Shown here: positions 35,657 to 43,836 of the stretch, piece by piece
How the letters are laid out: every line of letters starts with the position of its first letter
How positions within the stretch are numbered: the first letter of the stretch is position 1
Assembly (NCBI RefSeq): GCF_030450125.1
Contig: NZ_CP123923.1
Location: 1,984,001-2,048,000 of the forward strand
Source: Streptomyces sp. WP-1
GTDB lineage: Bacteria; Actinomycetota; Actinomycetes; Streptomycetales; Streptomycetaceae
Direction: 5' to 3'
Length of the DNA: 64,000 nucleotides
Program-made: the position numbers and the translations under genes
The notes under the pieces: model-generated
What the model saw: the letters and a program-made list of their open reading frames with translations, nothing else
Told to the model about the DNA's origin: nothing
Databases searched by the model: none

Positions 35657-35782
35657 TTCGGGGTGTCAAGGGTGGTCCGGGCGGCGGATCGAGGCCGTTA
35701 CGAGAAAGACACCGGAGCGCTTTCGTCCGCTTCCTGGCCGCGCTCGCGGCCGCGTCCGTCCCTTTCGTCCGGTCCGTTCATT

Positions 35783-35794
35783 TGGACTAGACCA
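35783..35794. promoter_or_regulatory. dre-like site 3, proximal to dasR
   Basis: TGGACTAGACCA matches the dre core at 11 of 12 positions, 54 bp before the dasR ATG. It implies autoregulation. Confidence 0.75.
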
Positions 35795-35847
35795 TAGGGC
35801 ACTTGGTCGCTATAACGGGAGCCCATCGACACAGCCGGAAGGCAGGC

Positions 35848-36588
35848 ATGACCACCGACGTCAGCGGCGCGCGCGTGCCGAAGTACTACCGCATCAAGCA
35901 GCGGCTGCTCGCCATGACCGAGGCGCTCCAGCCCGGTGCGGCGGTGCCGGCGGAACGGGTGCTCGCCGAGCAGTTCGACACCTCCCGGACCACCGTGCGG
36001 CAGGCGCTCCAGGAGCTGGTCGGGGAAGGACGGCTGGACCGGATCCAGGGCAAGGGCACGTTCGTGGCGCAGCCGAAGCTGTACCGGACGCTGCAACTGA
36101 CCTCGCACACCGAGGACATGCGGGCGCAGGGGCTGTCACCGGCCTCGCAGGTGCTCGATGTCGGGGAGGTGCCGGCGGACCAGCGGCTGTCGGGGCTGCT
36201 GGGGGTCGCCGCGGGGGAAAGGGTGCTGCGGATCGAGCGGCTGCGGCTCGCCAGCGGGGAGCCGATGGCGATCGAGACGACGCATCTGTCGGCGCGGCGG
36301 TTCCCGGGGCTGCGGGGGGTGCTGGCGTCGTGCCCGTCGCTGTACACCGCGTTGACGGAGGTGTACGGGGTGCGGCTGACGTCGGCCGACGAGACGATCG
36401 AGACCTCGCTGTCGACGCCTCGGGAGGCCGCGCTGCTGGCGACGGATGTGGGGCTGCCGATGCTGCTGATGTCCCGGCACTCACGGGACGCGGAGGGGAC
36501 GCCGGTGGAATGGGTGCGGTCGGTGTATCGGGGGTCGCGGTACAAGTTCGTGGCGACGTTGCGGCGGCCGGCGGTCTGGGGGGCGTAG
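35848..36588 (+). CDS. dasR: GntR/HutC family regulator, DasR or DasR paralogue
   Basis: A 246-aa GntR/HutC regulator. Winged HTH at about 8-75 ([47 protein letters not shown]) and a UTRA ligand domain at about 85-240 ([52 protein letters not shown]). ATG 35848 has GGAAGG upstream. It is divergent from dasA with three dre-like sites between, exactly the S. coelicolor dasR-dasA arrangement. Because recalled S. coelicolor das and ngc loci are far apart while these are close, this may be a second copy in the genome. DasR links GlcNAc supply to antibiotic production. Confidence 0.88.
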   Translation: MTTDVSGARVPKYYRIKQRLLAMTEALQPGAAVPAERVLAEQFDTSRTTVRQALQELVGEGRLDRIQGKGTFVAQPKLYRTLQLTSHTEDMRAQGLSPASQVLDVGEVPADQRLSGLLGVAAGERVLRIERLRLASGEPMAIETTHLSARRFPGLRGVLASCPSLYTALTEVYGVRLTSADETIETSLSTPREAALLATDVGLPMLLMSRHSRDAEGTPVEWVRSVYRGSRYKFVATLRRPAVWGA

Positions 36589-36612
36589 GAGAGCTGGACA
36601 GCAGCAGAGCCC

Positions 36613-38181
36613 TCAGTCGAGGAACGCCGTCTCTATCCAGCGTCGTACCGCCGAAGGGCGCATCCGGTGCAGGCGGTCCACCGTGTCGGCGACCTCGTGG
36701 GAACCGCCCACCGAGAGGAACTTCTCGCGGACCAGGTCGGCGTGGGAGTGGCGGGTCTCGGGGCCGGCTGCGCCGACGGGGATCAGGCGGGTGCGGGAGA
36801 CCGTACGGCCGTCGGTCAGGCGGACGGTGACGCGGGCGCCCGTCGCCTTGGTGGAGCGGGAGAAGTCGCGGTTGTCGGCCCGGATCGCGCCGACCAGGTC
36901 CACGAGTTCGTCGCCGCCGAAGCCGCGCAGCCACGGCACCGCCAGGTCCCCCGCCTCCCGTACCGCCTCCCCGAACGGGGCGTCGGACAGGAAGAGTTCG
37001 CGGGTCATCTCGGTGTCGTGCTCCAGCCGGATCCGCTTGGCCAGCGCCCACCGGTCGAGGTCGTCCACGCGCGGCGAGGAGAAGTCGTCCACGGAGAACT
37101 CGCCGGTGAGGAGGGTCGTCGCGACGGGGTACGGCACGTCCAGGACCAGCGCGCCGAGCGGGGAGCCCGGCCCGGTGACGTAGGCGGCGGCCCGCTCCCC
37201 CGCGAACAGGGTGTACAGGGACGCCTCCACGACGACCTCGGCCACGTCCTGCGGCCGCAGTGGGCCCAGCTCGCGGTGGATCTCGGCCGCGCAGTCCACG
37301 GCCGCGTCGATGCCGGGTCCGCCGGGGTGCATCTTGAAGGACAGCGTGTCGGTGTGCCAGCGCCGGCCGAGGCCCTTGGCGACCGCCTGCGGCAGCGGGA
37401 CCGTCGCGAAGCGGGCGAGGAAGCCGTCGCTGTGCTCCATGATGTCGGGCGCGCCGCGCAGCCCGGCGTACGCCGCGTCGCAGGCGTCCATCGCGGTGCG
37501 CACCGGGGTGAAGGTGTTGAACAGCCGGGCGTCGCTGGCCAGGAAGGCGCGCATCAAAGGCCAGTTGGGCATGGCGAAGGCCAGTCCGAAGGCGTTCTCG
37601 TACAGGCTCGCGGAGGCCCGGTCGGCGTGCAGCCGCCCGGCGACCGCGCCGGCCAGATGGGTGTGCACGGCGCTCTGGCCGCGCAGCGGTCCGAGGGTCG
37701 CGGAGGCGGTGATGCGGGCCGCGCACTCGTTGGCCACGACCACCGAGGTCAGCAGGGAGAGGCCGTCCAGGCGGCGGGCGTAGGCGAAGGCGAGGGGGAC
37801 GGCGACCGTGGAGTTCGACAGGTGGCCGGCGTACGCGGTGTCGTCCAGGTTGAGCCAGGAGCCGAGCGCGGCGAAGACCCCGGCGGCCTGGCGGGGGTCG
37901 CGCTGCATGGGGTGCCCGAAGGCGGCCACCAGCTTGCGGCCCAGGGGGTGTTGGAGCCCGGCCCGGATGGAGGCGATCTGCGAGAGCACCTGGCTCGCGG
38001 CCAGTTTGAGCACCCGGCAGGGCACGGCCTGCGGGCGCAGGGTGGCGGCCCAGTGGGAGAGTTCGCGCAGCGGGGTGTCCGTACCGGCGGGATGGCGGGC
38101 GGACAGGGACGAGACCTCGGCCTGCTCGGCCCAGTCGTCGCACAGCGCCCGGGCGACGCTCTCCGCGAGGACGGCGGTCAT
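36613..38181 (-). CDS. MmgE/PrpD family protein
   Basis: A 522-aa member of the MmgE/PrpD family (2-methylcitrate dehydratase, cis-aconitate decarboxylase and relatives). Family-like stretches: CAARITASATLGPLRGQSAV, LFNTFTPVRTAMDACDAAYA, KMHPGGPGIDAAVDCAAEI and DVPYPVATTLLTGEFSVDD. It is somewhat longer than the usual 450 residues. ATG 38181 has AAGGTACC upstream. It is convergent with dasR and separated from the SnoaL-like gene by a strong hairpin, so it may not belong to the adjacent polyketide cluster. The substrate is unknown. Confidence 0.8.
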   Translation of the reverse strand: MTAVLAESVARALCDDWAEQAEVSSLSARHPAGTDTPLRELSHWAATLRPQAVPCRVLKLAASQVLSQIASIRAGLQHPLGRKLVAAFGHPMQRDPRQAAGVFAALGSWLNLDDTAYAGHLSNSTVAVPLAFAYARRLDGLSLLTSVVVANECAARITASATLGPLRGQSAVHTHLAGAVAGRLHADRASASLYENAFGLAFAMPNWPLMRAFLASDARLFNTFTPVRTAMDACDAAYAGLRGAPDIMEHSDGFLARFATVPLPQAVAKGLGRRWHTDTLSFKMHPGGPGIDAAVDCAAEIHRELGPLRPQDVAEVVVEASLYTLFAGERAAAYVTGPGSPLGALVLDVPYPVATTLLTGEFSVDDFSSPRVDDLDRWALAKRIRLEHDTEMTRELFLSDAPFGEAVREAGDLAVPWLRGFGGDELVDLVGAIRADNRDFSRSTKATGARVTVRLTDGRTVSRTRLIPVGAAGPETRHSHADLVREKFLSVGGSHEVADTVDRLHRMRPSAVRRWIETAFLD

Positions 38182-38237
38182 GGCGGGTACCTTCCGTGCG
38201 TGCGTCGAGGGAGAGGACGTCGGTCCTCGACACGGGT

Positions 38238-38269
38238 GCGGGAGCACCGGTCTCAGCCGGTGCTCCCGC
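38238..38269 (-). terminator. Hairpin between SnoaL-like and MmgE/PrpD genes
   Basis: Perfect 13-bp arms GCGGGAGCACCGG (38238-38250) and its complement (38257-38269) with a six-base loop, 13 bp after the SnoaL-like stop. It marks a likely left end of the cluster transcripts. Confidence 0.75.
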
Positions 38270-38282
38270 GGCGCGTGCCGTG

Positions 38283-38651
38283 TTACGCGGCCGGGACCTT
38301 GTCCAGGAAGCCGTAGACGGCCTTGATCTTGCCGGCCTCGTCGGCGACGAGGACGTCGAAGCCGATGGCGACCGGCTCGGCGCCCGGCTCGGTCACCAGG
38401 CCCCACTGGAAGCGGGCCTGGTTGTGGTGGGCGTCGACGGTGCCGTGCAGCTCGAAGGAGAGGCCCTTGAACTGGTCGCGGGCGCCGGCCACCACAGCCG
38501 CGAAGCCCTCGCGACCCTCGACCGCGGCCAGCGGGTCGATGTACGGGGCGTCGGCGGTGAACAGCTCGGCAATGGTCGCGGCGCGCTTGTCGGCGTCCGC
38601 CTCGTTCCAGATGTCGAGGTAGCGGGTGACGGTGGTGGTCAGGTCGCTCAT
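38283..38651 (-). CDS. SnoaL/NTF2-like protein
   Basis: A 122-aa NTF2-fold protein (TRYLDIWNEADADKRAATIA, LFTADAPYIDPLAAVEGREG, FELHGTVDAHHNQARFQWGL). Members include polyketide cyclases, hydroxylases and ketosteroid isomerases. ATG 38651 has AAGGAGAT. It follows the lipid-kinase-like gene by 53 bp in the same unit, which starts with a SARP-type promoter, so a role in tailoring the polyketide is plausible. Confidence 0.82.
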   Translation of the reverse strand: MSDLTTTVTRYLDIWNEADADKRAATIAELFTADAPYIDPLAAVEGREGFAAVVAGARDQFKGLSFELHGTVDAHHNQARFQWGLVTEPGAEPVAIGFDVLVADEAGKIKAVYGFLDKVPAA

Positions 38652-38704
38652 GCGGGCGATCTCCTTATTCGGGTGGTGCTTCTTCGGTTCTTCGGACGGT
38701 TGGT

Positions 38705-39655
38705 TCAGGGGGTGGCAGGCGCCCACACGGGGAGGGCTCCGGGGAGCACCTCGAAGGTGGCCGCGGCGCCGATGCCGTGTTGGTACTCACCGTCGTGCTC
38801 CAGCGGGAGGCGGCGGCCGTCGGTGCGTTCCACGGTGATCCGGCGGCCCCGTGCGTAGACGGTCGCCGGATGGGACATGTGGGCGGCGTTCAGGGTCAGT
38901 TCGGGGACCTCGGCCGCGGTGACGTCGCCGCCGATGACGCAGACGTCGAGCAGTCCGTCGTCGAGCAGCGAGTCGGGCAGTACGTGGAAGCGGCCGCCGC
39001 GGTAGGGGCCGCCGCCGACGTTGGCGAGGACGGTGGGGCCCTCGTGCACGATCCGGCCGTCGACCGTGACCCGGCCGGGGTACGGCTCGTACCCGTCGGC
39101 GGTGTCGGCGAAGGCGCGGACGTAGCGCTCGCGGCCGCTCAGCGGAATCTGCTTGGCGGTGATCAGCGCGTCGGCGATCACGCCGGAACAGGCTCCCAGG
39201 TAGACGTAGTTGCGGGTCTCGGCGAGGCGCGCCAGGTCGAGCCTGCGCAGCCGGGCGCTGCCGCCGACGCCGTGGTCGGTGAGGACCGCCTTGAGCGCCT
39301 CGCTCCAGGACCGCTCGCCCCACAGCATCTTGTAGCCGGAGTTGCCGGTGCCGCCGGGGATCACCGCGAGGCTGGCCCCGTGGTCGGCCGGCACCAGGCC
39401 CTGCACGGCCTCGCGGACCGTGCCGTCGCCGCCGATGGCGACGATCAGGTCGGGGGCGCCGTCGGCACGCTCCAGGGCCCGGCGCACGGCGACCGTGGCG
39501 TCACCCGGTCCCGTGGTCAGGTGGACCTCGGCGCGCTCCAGCGTGGAGGCGCACAACTGGCGTACCTCCTCGACCAGTTCGGGCGAGTGGCTGCCGGAAG
39601 CGGGGTTGCCCAGGACGAGTGCCCGGGTGGGACCCGGGGCTGCGGTGTCTGCCAT
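38705..39655 (-). CDS. Diacylglycerol/sphingosine-kinase-like protein
   Basis: A 316-aa lipid kinase catalytic-domain protein. The nucleotide-binding GGDGT motif is at 75-79 (IVAIGGDGTVREAVQGL), with NPASG near the N-terminus (18-22), PGGTGN and LDDGLLDVCVI later. ATG 39655 has AAGGAG. It is the first gene of a unit with SnoaL, downstream of heptamer site A. A lipid kinase in a polyketide cluster is unusual: it could phosphorylate the polyketide itself as activation or self-protection, or serve membrane lipid metabolism. Confidence 0.85.
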   Translation of the reverse strand: MADTAAPGPTRALVLGNPASGSHSPELVEEVRQLCASTLERAEVHLTTGPGDATVAVRRALERADGAPDLIVAIGGDGTVREAVQGLVPADHGASLAVIPGGTGNSGYKMLWGERSWSEALKAVLTDHGVGGSARLRRLDLARLAETRNYVYLGACSGVIADALITAKQIPLSGRERYVRAFADTADGYEPYPGRVTVDGRIVHEGPTVLANVGGGPYRGGRFHVLPDSLLDDGLLDVCVIGGDVTAAEVPELTLNAAHMSHPATVYARGRRITVERTDGRRLPLEHDGEYQHGIGAAATFEVLPGALPVWAPATP

Positions 39656-39724
39656 GGGGCGTACTCCTTCGTCGGTCGGCACCGGGGTACCGGGCTGGTG
39701 CGCCCCGGTGTCGCGGCGATGACC

Positions 39725-39767
39725 ACTGTGCCGGGGAGCGCTGTCATGGCGCTGACCCGGCGCTGAC
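39725..39767 (-). promoter_or_regulatory. SARP-type promoter A (lipid-kinase-like unit)
   Basis: On the minus strand: GTCAGCG, GTCAGCG, GACAGCG at 11-bp steps (39767-39761, 39756-39750, 39745-39739), 8 bp, then the -10-like CACAGT (39730-39725). The start codon is about 60 bp beyond the predicted transcription start. Confidence 0.75.
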
Positions 39768-39790
39768 ACGGCGCCCGGGCCGCGAACGCG

Positions 39791-39825
39791 CGTGTCCGGC
39801 CCCTCGCGGTGAGGGGCCGGACACG
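39791..39825 (-). terminator. Hairpin after the alpha/beta-hydrolase gene
   Basis: Perfect 15-bp arms CGTGTCCGGCCCCTC (39791-39805) and complement (39811-39825), 21 bp beyond the stop. It separates the P450/MFS/hydrolase unit from the kinase unit. Confidence 0.8.
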
Positions 39826-39846
39826 GCTGCCGGGAGGCGGCGGGGC

Positions 39847-40677
39847 TCACTCCTTGACGAAGGCCAGCAGGTCGGCGTTGAGGCGGTCCGCGTGGGTGGC
39901 GAAGAGGCCGTGCGCGGCGCCCTCGTAGGTGATGAGCCTGCTGTCCGGGATGAGCCCGGTGGTGCGCGGGGCGCACAGCGGGTACGGGGCGGCCAGGTCG
40001 GCGGTCCCGTGGATCACCAGGGTGGGTGTCCGCACCGCGGCGGTCTCCGCGCGCTGGTCGGTGGTGAGCAGCGTGCGGTAGATCTCGATGCCGGCTCTCG
40101 GCGAGGTGTTCAGGCACATCTCGATCAGCCACTTCGCCAGCTGCGGGGAGATCGGCAGGTTCTCCGGGTCGGGTTCGGCGCCCGCGAAGAACGGCCAGGT
40201 CAGCTCGGACAGCCAGGCGGCCCGGTCGGCCTTGATGGCCTGCTCGATCTGGTCGAAGAGGGCGAGGTCGAGCCCGTCGGGGTTGTCGGAGCCGCGCAGC
40301 AGGTAGGGGGTGGTCGAGGCGACCAGGGCGAGGCCCGTGACCCGTTCGTCGCCGTACCGGGACAGGTAGCGCACGCACTCCCCGCCGCCGACCGCGTAGC
40401 CGACCAGCACGGTGTCCCTCAGGTCGAGGTGGTCGAGCAGGTCGGCGAGGTCGCCGGCGAGGGTGTCGTAGTCGTATCCGGTCCAGGGCTTGTCCGAACG
40501 GCCGCTGCCGCGCCGGTCGTAGGTGACGCAGCGCAGTCCGTTCCCGGCGAGGAACGGGGCCTGGAACTCCCACATGCGCGCGTCCGCCATGGCGGCGCCG
40601 AGCAGTACGACGGGGCGTCCGTCGCCCCAGTCGTCGTAGTGCAGCCGGGTTCCGTCCCGGGTGGTGAGGTACGGCAT
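39847..40677 (-). CDS. Alpha/beta-hydrolase fold protein without the nucleophile Ser
   Basis: A 276-aa protein of the chloroperoxidase/esterase-like hydrolases. The fold is complete: YDRRGSGRSDKP, the acid Asp in VIHGTADLAAPYP and the His in YEGAAHGLFATHADRLN. The nucleophile elbow reads LVGYAVGGGE: Ala95 (codon 40393-40395) replaces the usual Ser of G.S.G, so ordinary ester hydrolysis is unlikely. Homologues with altered elbows can act as lyases, cyclases or binding proteins. ATG 40677 follows a short 60-bp gap after the MFS gene in the same unit. Confidence 0.87.
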   Translation of the reverse strand: MPYLTTRDGTRLHYDDWGDGRPVVLLGAAMADARMWEFQAPFLAGNGLRCVTYDRRGSGRSDKPWTGYDYDTLAGDLADLLDHLDLRDTVLVGYAVGGGECVRYLSRYGDERVTGLALVASTTPYLLRGSDNPDGLDLALFDQIEQAIKADRAAWLSELTWPFFAGAEPDPENLPISPQLAKWLIEMCLNTSPRAGIEIYRTLLTTDQRAETAAVRTPTLVIHGTADLAAPYPLCAPRTTGLIPDSRLITYEGAAHGLFATHADRLNADLLAFVKE

Positions 40678-40737
40678 CGCGGTGTGCCTCCTTTCCAGTG
40701 GTGGTGGGGACGCTCGTGCCGCCGATGGTGCGTGGCG

Positions 40738-42204
40738 TCAGCTCCGGGCGGTGCGGCCGGGGGCCGACAGCACGAGCAGCGAGGCGAGCAGGCCCAGGCA
40801 GACGAGCGGGATCAGGGTGACGGTGAAGGCGTGCGGGTAGGCGTCCGCCTTGCCGCCCGCGCGGGCCAGGGCCGGGAAGAAGACGGCGCCTGCGATGGCC
40901 ACGCCGACGGCGGCGCCGCCCTCCTGCGCGGTGTTCAGCAGTCCGGAGGCCGCGGCCGCGTGCTCGGGGACCGCGCCGCCGAGCACCAGGTTGGTCAGCG
41001 GGCCGGTGGTCAGGCCCATGCCGAGCCCGGCGACCAGCAGCATCGGCAGCAGCCAGAGCGCGGAGCCGTCCAGCTTCAGGTCCCGGGCGGTGAGCGCGAT
41101 GGCGGTGTAGCCGATGGCGAGGATCAGCGGACCGGCCGCGACCCGGCGGGCGTTGACCGAGGCGGCGAACCGGGCCGAGACGATGGAGGCGCCGAAGTAG
41201 CCGACGCCCAGCGCCAGGAACATCGAGCCGGACTCCAACGGGCTCATGCCCCGGCCCAGTTGGAGGTAGAGGGCGAGGGTGAAGAAGAACGAGCCCATGG
41301 CCAGGAAGTAGGCGACCGTGGCGAGCAGGCCCACCGAGAACAGCCGGGAGCGGAACATGCCCGGCTCGATCAGCGGGCCGCGCCCGGCGGCGGACCGGCG
41401 GCGCAGATGCCAGACGGTGACGGCGAGCAGCACGGCCGCGACGGCCAGCGACTCCCACACCCACGCCGGCCAGTGCCGCTCCTGACCCTCCAGGAGCGCG
41501 AACACGATGAGGCCGAGGGCGACGGTGATCAGCAGGGCGCCGAGCAGGTCCAGCCGGGTGCCGCCCTGGCCCCGGGACTCGGGGATGGTACGGCGGGTCA
41601 TGGCCAGGGAGACCAGGCACAGCGGTACGTTGATCAGGAAGATCGTGCGCCAGCTGAGCCCCGCCACGTCGACGGAGATCAGTGCGCCGCCGATGAACTG
41701 GCCGAAGACACCGGCGAGTCCGATGACCAGGCCGTAGACGGTGAAGGCGCGGTCGCGGGCGGCGCCGGTGTAGACGGTGCTGATGATGCCGAGGACCTGC
41801 GGGACCATCAGCGCGGCGGAGCCGCCCTGGAGGATGCGGGCGACACCGAGGAAGGTCACCGTGGGCGCGAAGCTGCACGCGGCCGAGGTGATCATGAAGA
41901 GCACCATGCCGAGGGCGAACAGCCGGCGCCGGCCGTAGAGGTCGCCGAGCCGGCCGCCGGTGATCAGGCCCGAGGTGAAGGCGACGCCGTAGCCGACGAT
42001 GATCAGCTGGGCCTGGGCGGCGGTGGCGTGCAGGTCGGATTTGATGGCCGGGACGGCCACGTTGGCGATGAAGAAGTCGAGCACGGTGATGAACGTGCCG
42101 ATGAGGACCACCGCCAGGGCGCCCGACGAGGGGGCCGCGGCGCCGTCGGAGGCTGTCCGCTCGCGCCCCTCCGCCGCGATGTCCGGAGTTAACTCCTGAG
42201 TCAT
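40738..42204 (-). CDS. DHA2-type MFS exporter 1
   Basis: A 488-aa drug:H+ antiporter with 14 expected membrane segments; GGRLGDLYGRRRLF is motif A, and WRTIFLINVPLCL and RILQGGSAALMVPQVLG are typical of the EmrB/QacA branch. ATG 42204 lies 49 bp after the P450 stop. It is one of three related exporters in the cluster. Confidence 0.92.
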   Translation of the reverse strand: MTQELTPDIAAEGRERTASDGAAAPSSGALAVVLIGTFITVLDFFIANVAVPAIKSDLHATAAQAQLIIVGYGVAFTSGLITGGRLGDLYGRRRLFALGMVLFMITSAACSFAPTVTFLGVARILQGGSAALMVPQVLGIISTVYTGAARDRAFTVYGLVIGLAGVFGQFIGGALISVDVAGLSWRTIFLINVPLCLVSLAMTRRTIPESRGQGGTRLDLLGALLITVALGLIVFALLEGQERHWPAWVWESLAVAAVLLAVTVWHLRRRSAAGRGPLIEPGMFRSRLFSVGLLATVAYFLAMGSFFFTLALYLQLGRGMSPLESGSMFLALGVGYFGASIVSARFAASVNARRVAAGPLILAIGYTAIALTARDLKLDGSALWLLPMLLVAGLGMGLTTGPLTNLVLGGAVPEHAAAASGLLNTAQEGGAAVGVAIAGAVFFPALARAGGKADAYPHAFTVTLIPLVCLGLLASLLVLSAPGRTARS

Positions 42205-42253
42205 GACGACTCCGTTTCTCGATCTTTCGGTCGGTTGCTGCGGTGACCGGCGG

Positions 42254-43462
42254 TCACCAGGTCACGGGGAGACGGGTCACCCCGTGGAAAACGGTGCCCC
42301 GGCGGAACAGCGTGCGCGGATCGGCGGCGAGGCGAAGGTTCGGGAAGCGGCGCAGCAGCGTGCGCAGCGCCAGGTCCATTTCGAGGCGGGCCAGCGGGGC
42401 GCCCTGGCAGTAGTGCGGGCCGAAGCCCCACTGGAGGTGGCCGCTGGTGTCGCGCTCGGGGTCGATGCGGTGCGGACAGGTGAAGACGGTCTCGTCGTGG
42501 TTGCCGGCGGGCACCGAGATCACCACGGCGTCGCCCTTCTCCAGGCGCACACCGCCCAGTTCCATGTCCTCCAGGGCCAGGCGGACCATGGCGTCCTGGG
42601 AGATCGACCAGTAACGCAGCGACTCCTCGATGAAGTTGGGGATCAGCGCCCCGTCGTCGGCGGCGACCCGGGCGCGCAGGTCGTCGTCGCGCAGCAGGGC
42701 GAGGATGTTCAGGGCGATCTGGTTGGTGGTGGTCTCGTGGCCCGCGACCAGCACCAGGCGGGCGATGCCGACGAGTTCGTCCAGGGTGATGGCGCCGGTG
42801 GCGTGGTGGCGCACGGCGAGCCGGCTCATCAGGTCGTCGCCGGGCTCGGTGAGCTTGCGCAGCGCCAGCTTGGCGAGGTACTCGGACATCTCCGCGAACG
42901 CGGCCTGGGAGACGGCCGGGTCCTCCTGGGAGATGGTGACGCGGGTCTTCTCGATGAAGAACGGCGAGTCCTCCTCGGGGACGCCCAGCAGGCGCGCGAT
43001 CACGAGGGTGGGCAGCGCCCGGGAGAAGACGGCGTGCAGATCGGCGGGCTGGGGCTGGGCGGCCAGCTCGTCCAGCAGCTCGTCCACCAGGCGTTGCACG
43101 GGCTCGCGCAGCCGCTTGACCCGGCGGGCGGTGAACTCGGTCTGGATCATGCCGCGCAGCCGGGCGTGCTCCGGGTCGTCGAGGCGCAGGAAGGAGCTGG
43201 GGTTGCCGCCGGGCGGCACCTGGATGCGCACGGGGGCACCCGGTAACGTCTCGTCGGCGCTGAGCCGGGGGTCGGCGAGCGCCTGGCGCACATCGGCGTA
43301 CCGGGTCACGAGCCAGCCCAGCCGGGACTCGGCCGCGCCGGCCGGGATGCGCACCACGCACGGGGGCGCCTGGCGCAGTTCGGCGAGGATGGGCGGCGGA
43401 CTGCCGTCCTCGGTCCGGGCGAAGGGCCAGTCCAGTATGTCGGTGTGGTCGGCGAGCGACAT
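42254..43462 (-). CDS. Cytochrome P450, copy 1
   Basis: A 402-aa bacterial class I P450. I-helix oxygen-binding AGHETTT, K-helix ExxR in EESLRYW, and heme-binding FGPHYCQGAPLA with Cys352. ATG 43462 has GGAGG upstream. It shares layout with the next P450 (RYWSISQD, LPVTW end), so the two are paralogues. It heads a unit with an exporter and a hydrolase-like protein and carries two tandem SARP-type promoters upstream. Likely role: oxidation of the polyketide. Confidence 0.93.
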   Translation of the reverse strand: MSLADHTDILDWPFARTEDGSPPPILAELRQAPPCVVRIPAGAAESRLGWLVTRYADVRQALADPRLSADETLPGAPVRIQVPPGGNPSSFLRLDDPEHARLRGMIQTEFTARRVKRLREPVQRLVDELLDELAAQPQPADLHAVFSRALPTLVIARLLGVPEEDSPFFIEKTRVTISQEDPAVSQAAFAEMSEYLAKLALRKLTEPGDDLMSRLAVRHHATGAITLDELVGIARLVLVAGHETTTNQIALNILALLRDDDLRARVAADDGALIPNFIEESLRYWSISQDAMVRLALEDMELGGVRLEKGDAVVISVPAGNHDETVFTCPHRIDPERDTSGHLQWGFGPHYCQGAPLARLEMDLALRTLLRRFPNLRLAADPRTLFRRGTVFHGVTRLPVTW

Positions 43463-43603
43463 GTTTGTCCTCCAGGTCCGGGGGGCAAAGGCGATCCGCG
43501 GCACCGACTCGCTTCCTGTGCTCGACACGACGGTGGGTTCGTCGACGCGGGGCGGCAAGGGGAATTCCTTCCTCCGAGCCGTGCGCGCGGACGTCGTGAC
43601 GCC

Positions 43604-43646
43604 ACTGTCGCGCACCACGCTGACACCGCGCTGACGTAGCACTGAC
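43604..43646 (-). promoter_or_regulatory. SARP-type promoter B1 (P450 copy 1, proximal)
   Basis: Minus strand: GTCAGTG, GTCAGCG, GTCAGCG at 11-bp steps (43646-43640, 43635-43629, 43624-43618), then 8 bp and GACAGT (43609-43604) as -10. Leader about 135 nt. Confidence 0.75.
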
Positions 43647-43711
43647 ACGGGTCCCGGCGGGGGCCCGTGTGCGGTTCGGTGTGGGATCTTTCAGAAGCGA
43701 CGTGGGTAATG

Positions 43712-43754
43712 ACTTTGCCAAGCCGCGCTGACCTGGAGCTGACCCGGAACTGAC
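43712..43754 (-). promoter_or_regulatory. SARP-type promoter B2 (P450 copy 1, distal)
   Basis: Minus strand: GTCAGTT, GTCAGCT, GTCAGCG at 11-bp steps (43754-43748, 43743-43737, 43732-43726), then 8 bp and CAAAGT (43717-43712). It lies 108 bp upstream of B1 and would give a long leader. Confidence 0.7.
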
Positions 43755-43836
43755 GGACGGGGCCGGGGCAGGGCCGTGGTGGGGCACGACCCTCTGGTTC
43801 CGGCCACCATGAGGAACTCTTTACCTGAAGCGGGTG

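Larger units (their letters stand above)
43463..43836. other. 374-bp control region between two P450 genes
   Basis: Holds two SARP-type promoters for P450 copy 1 (43604-43646, 43712-43754) and an imperfect hairpin GGGCCGTG/CACGACCC (43771-43792) that may end the P450 copy 2 transcript. No gene is supportable here. Confidence 0.6.

Noticed and set aside
38182..38237. SARP-type site before the MmgE/PrpD gene
   Set aside because: No GTCAG or CTGAC heptamers at 11-bp spacing were found.
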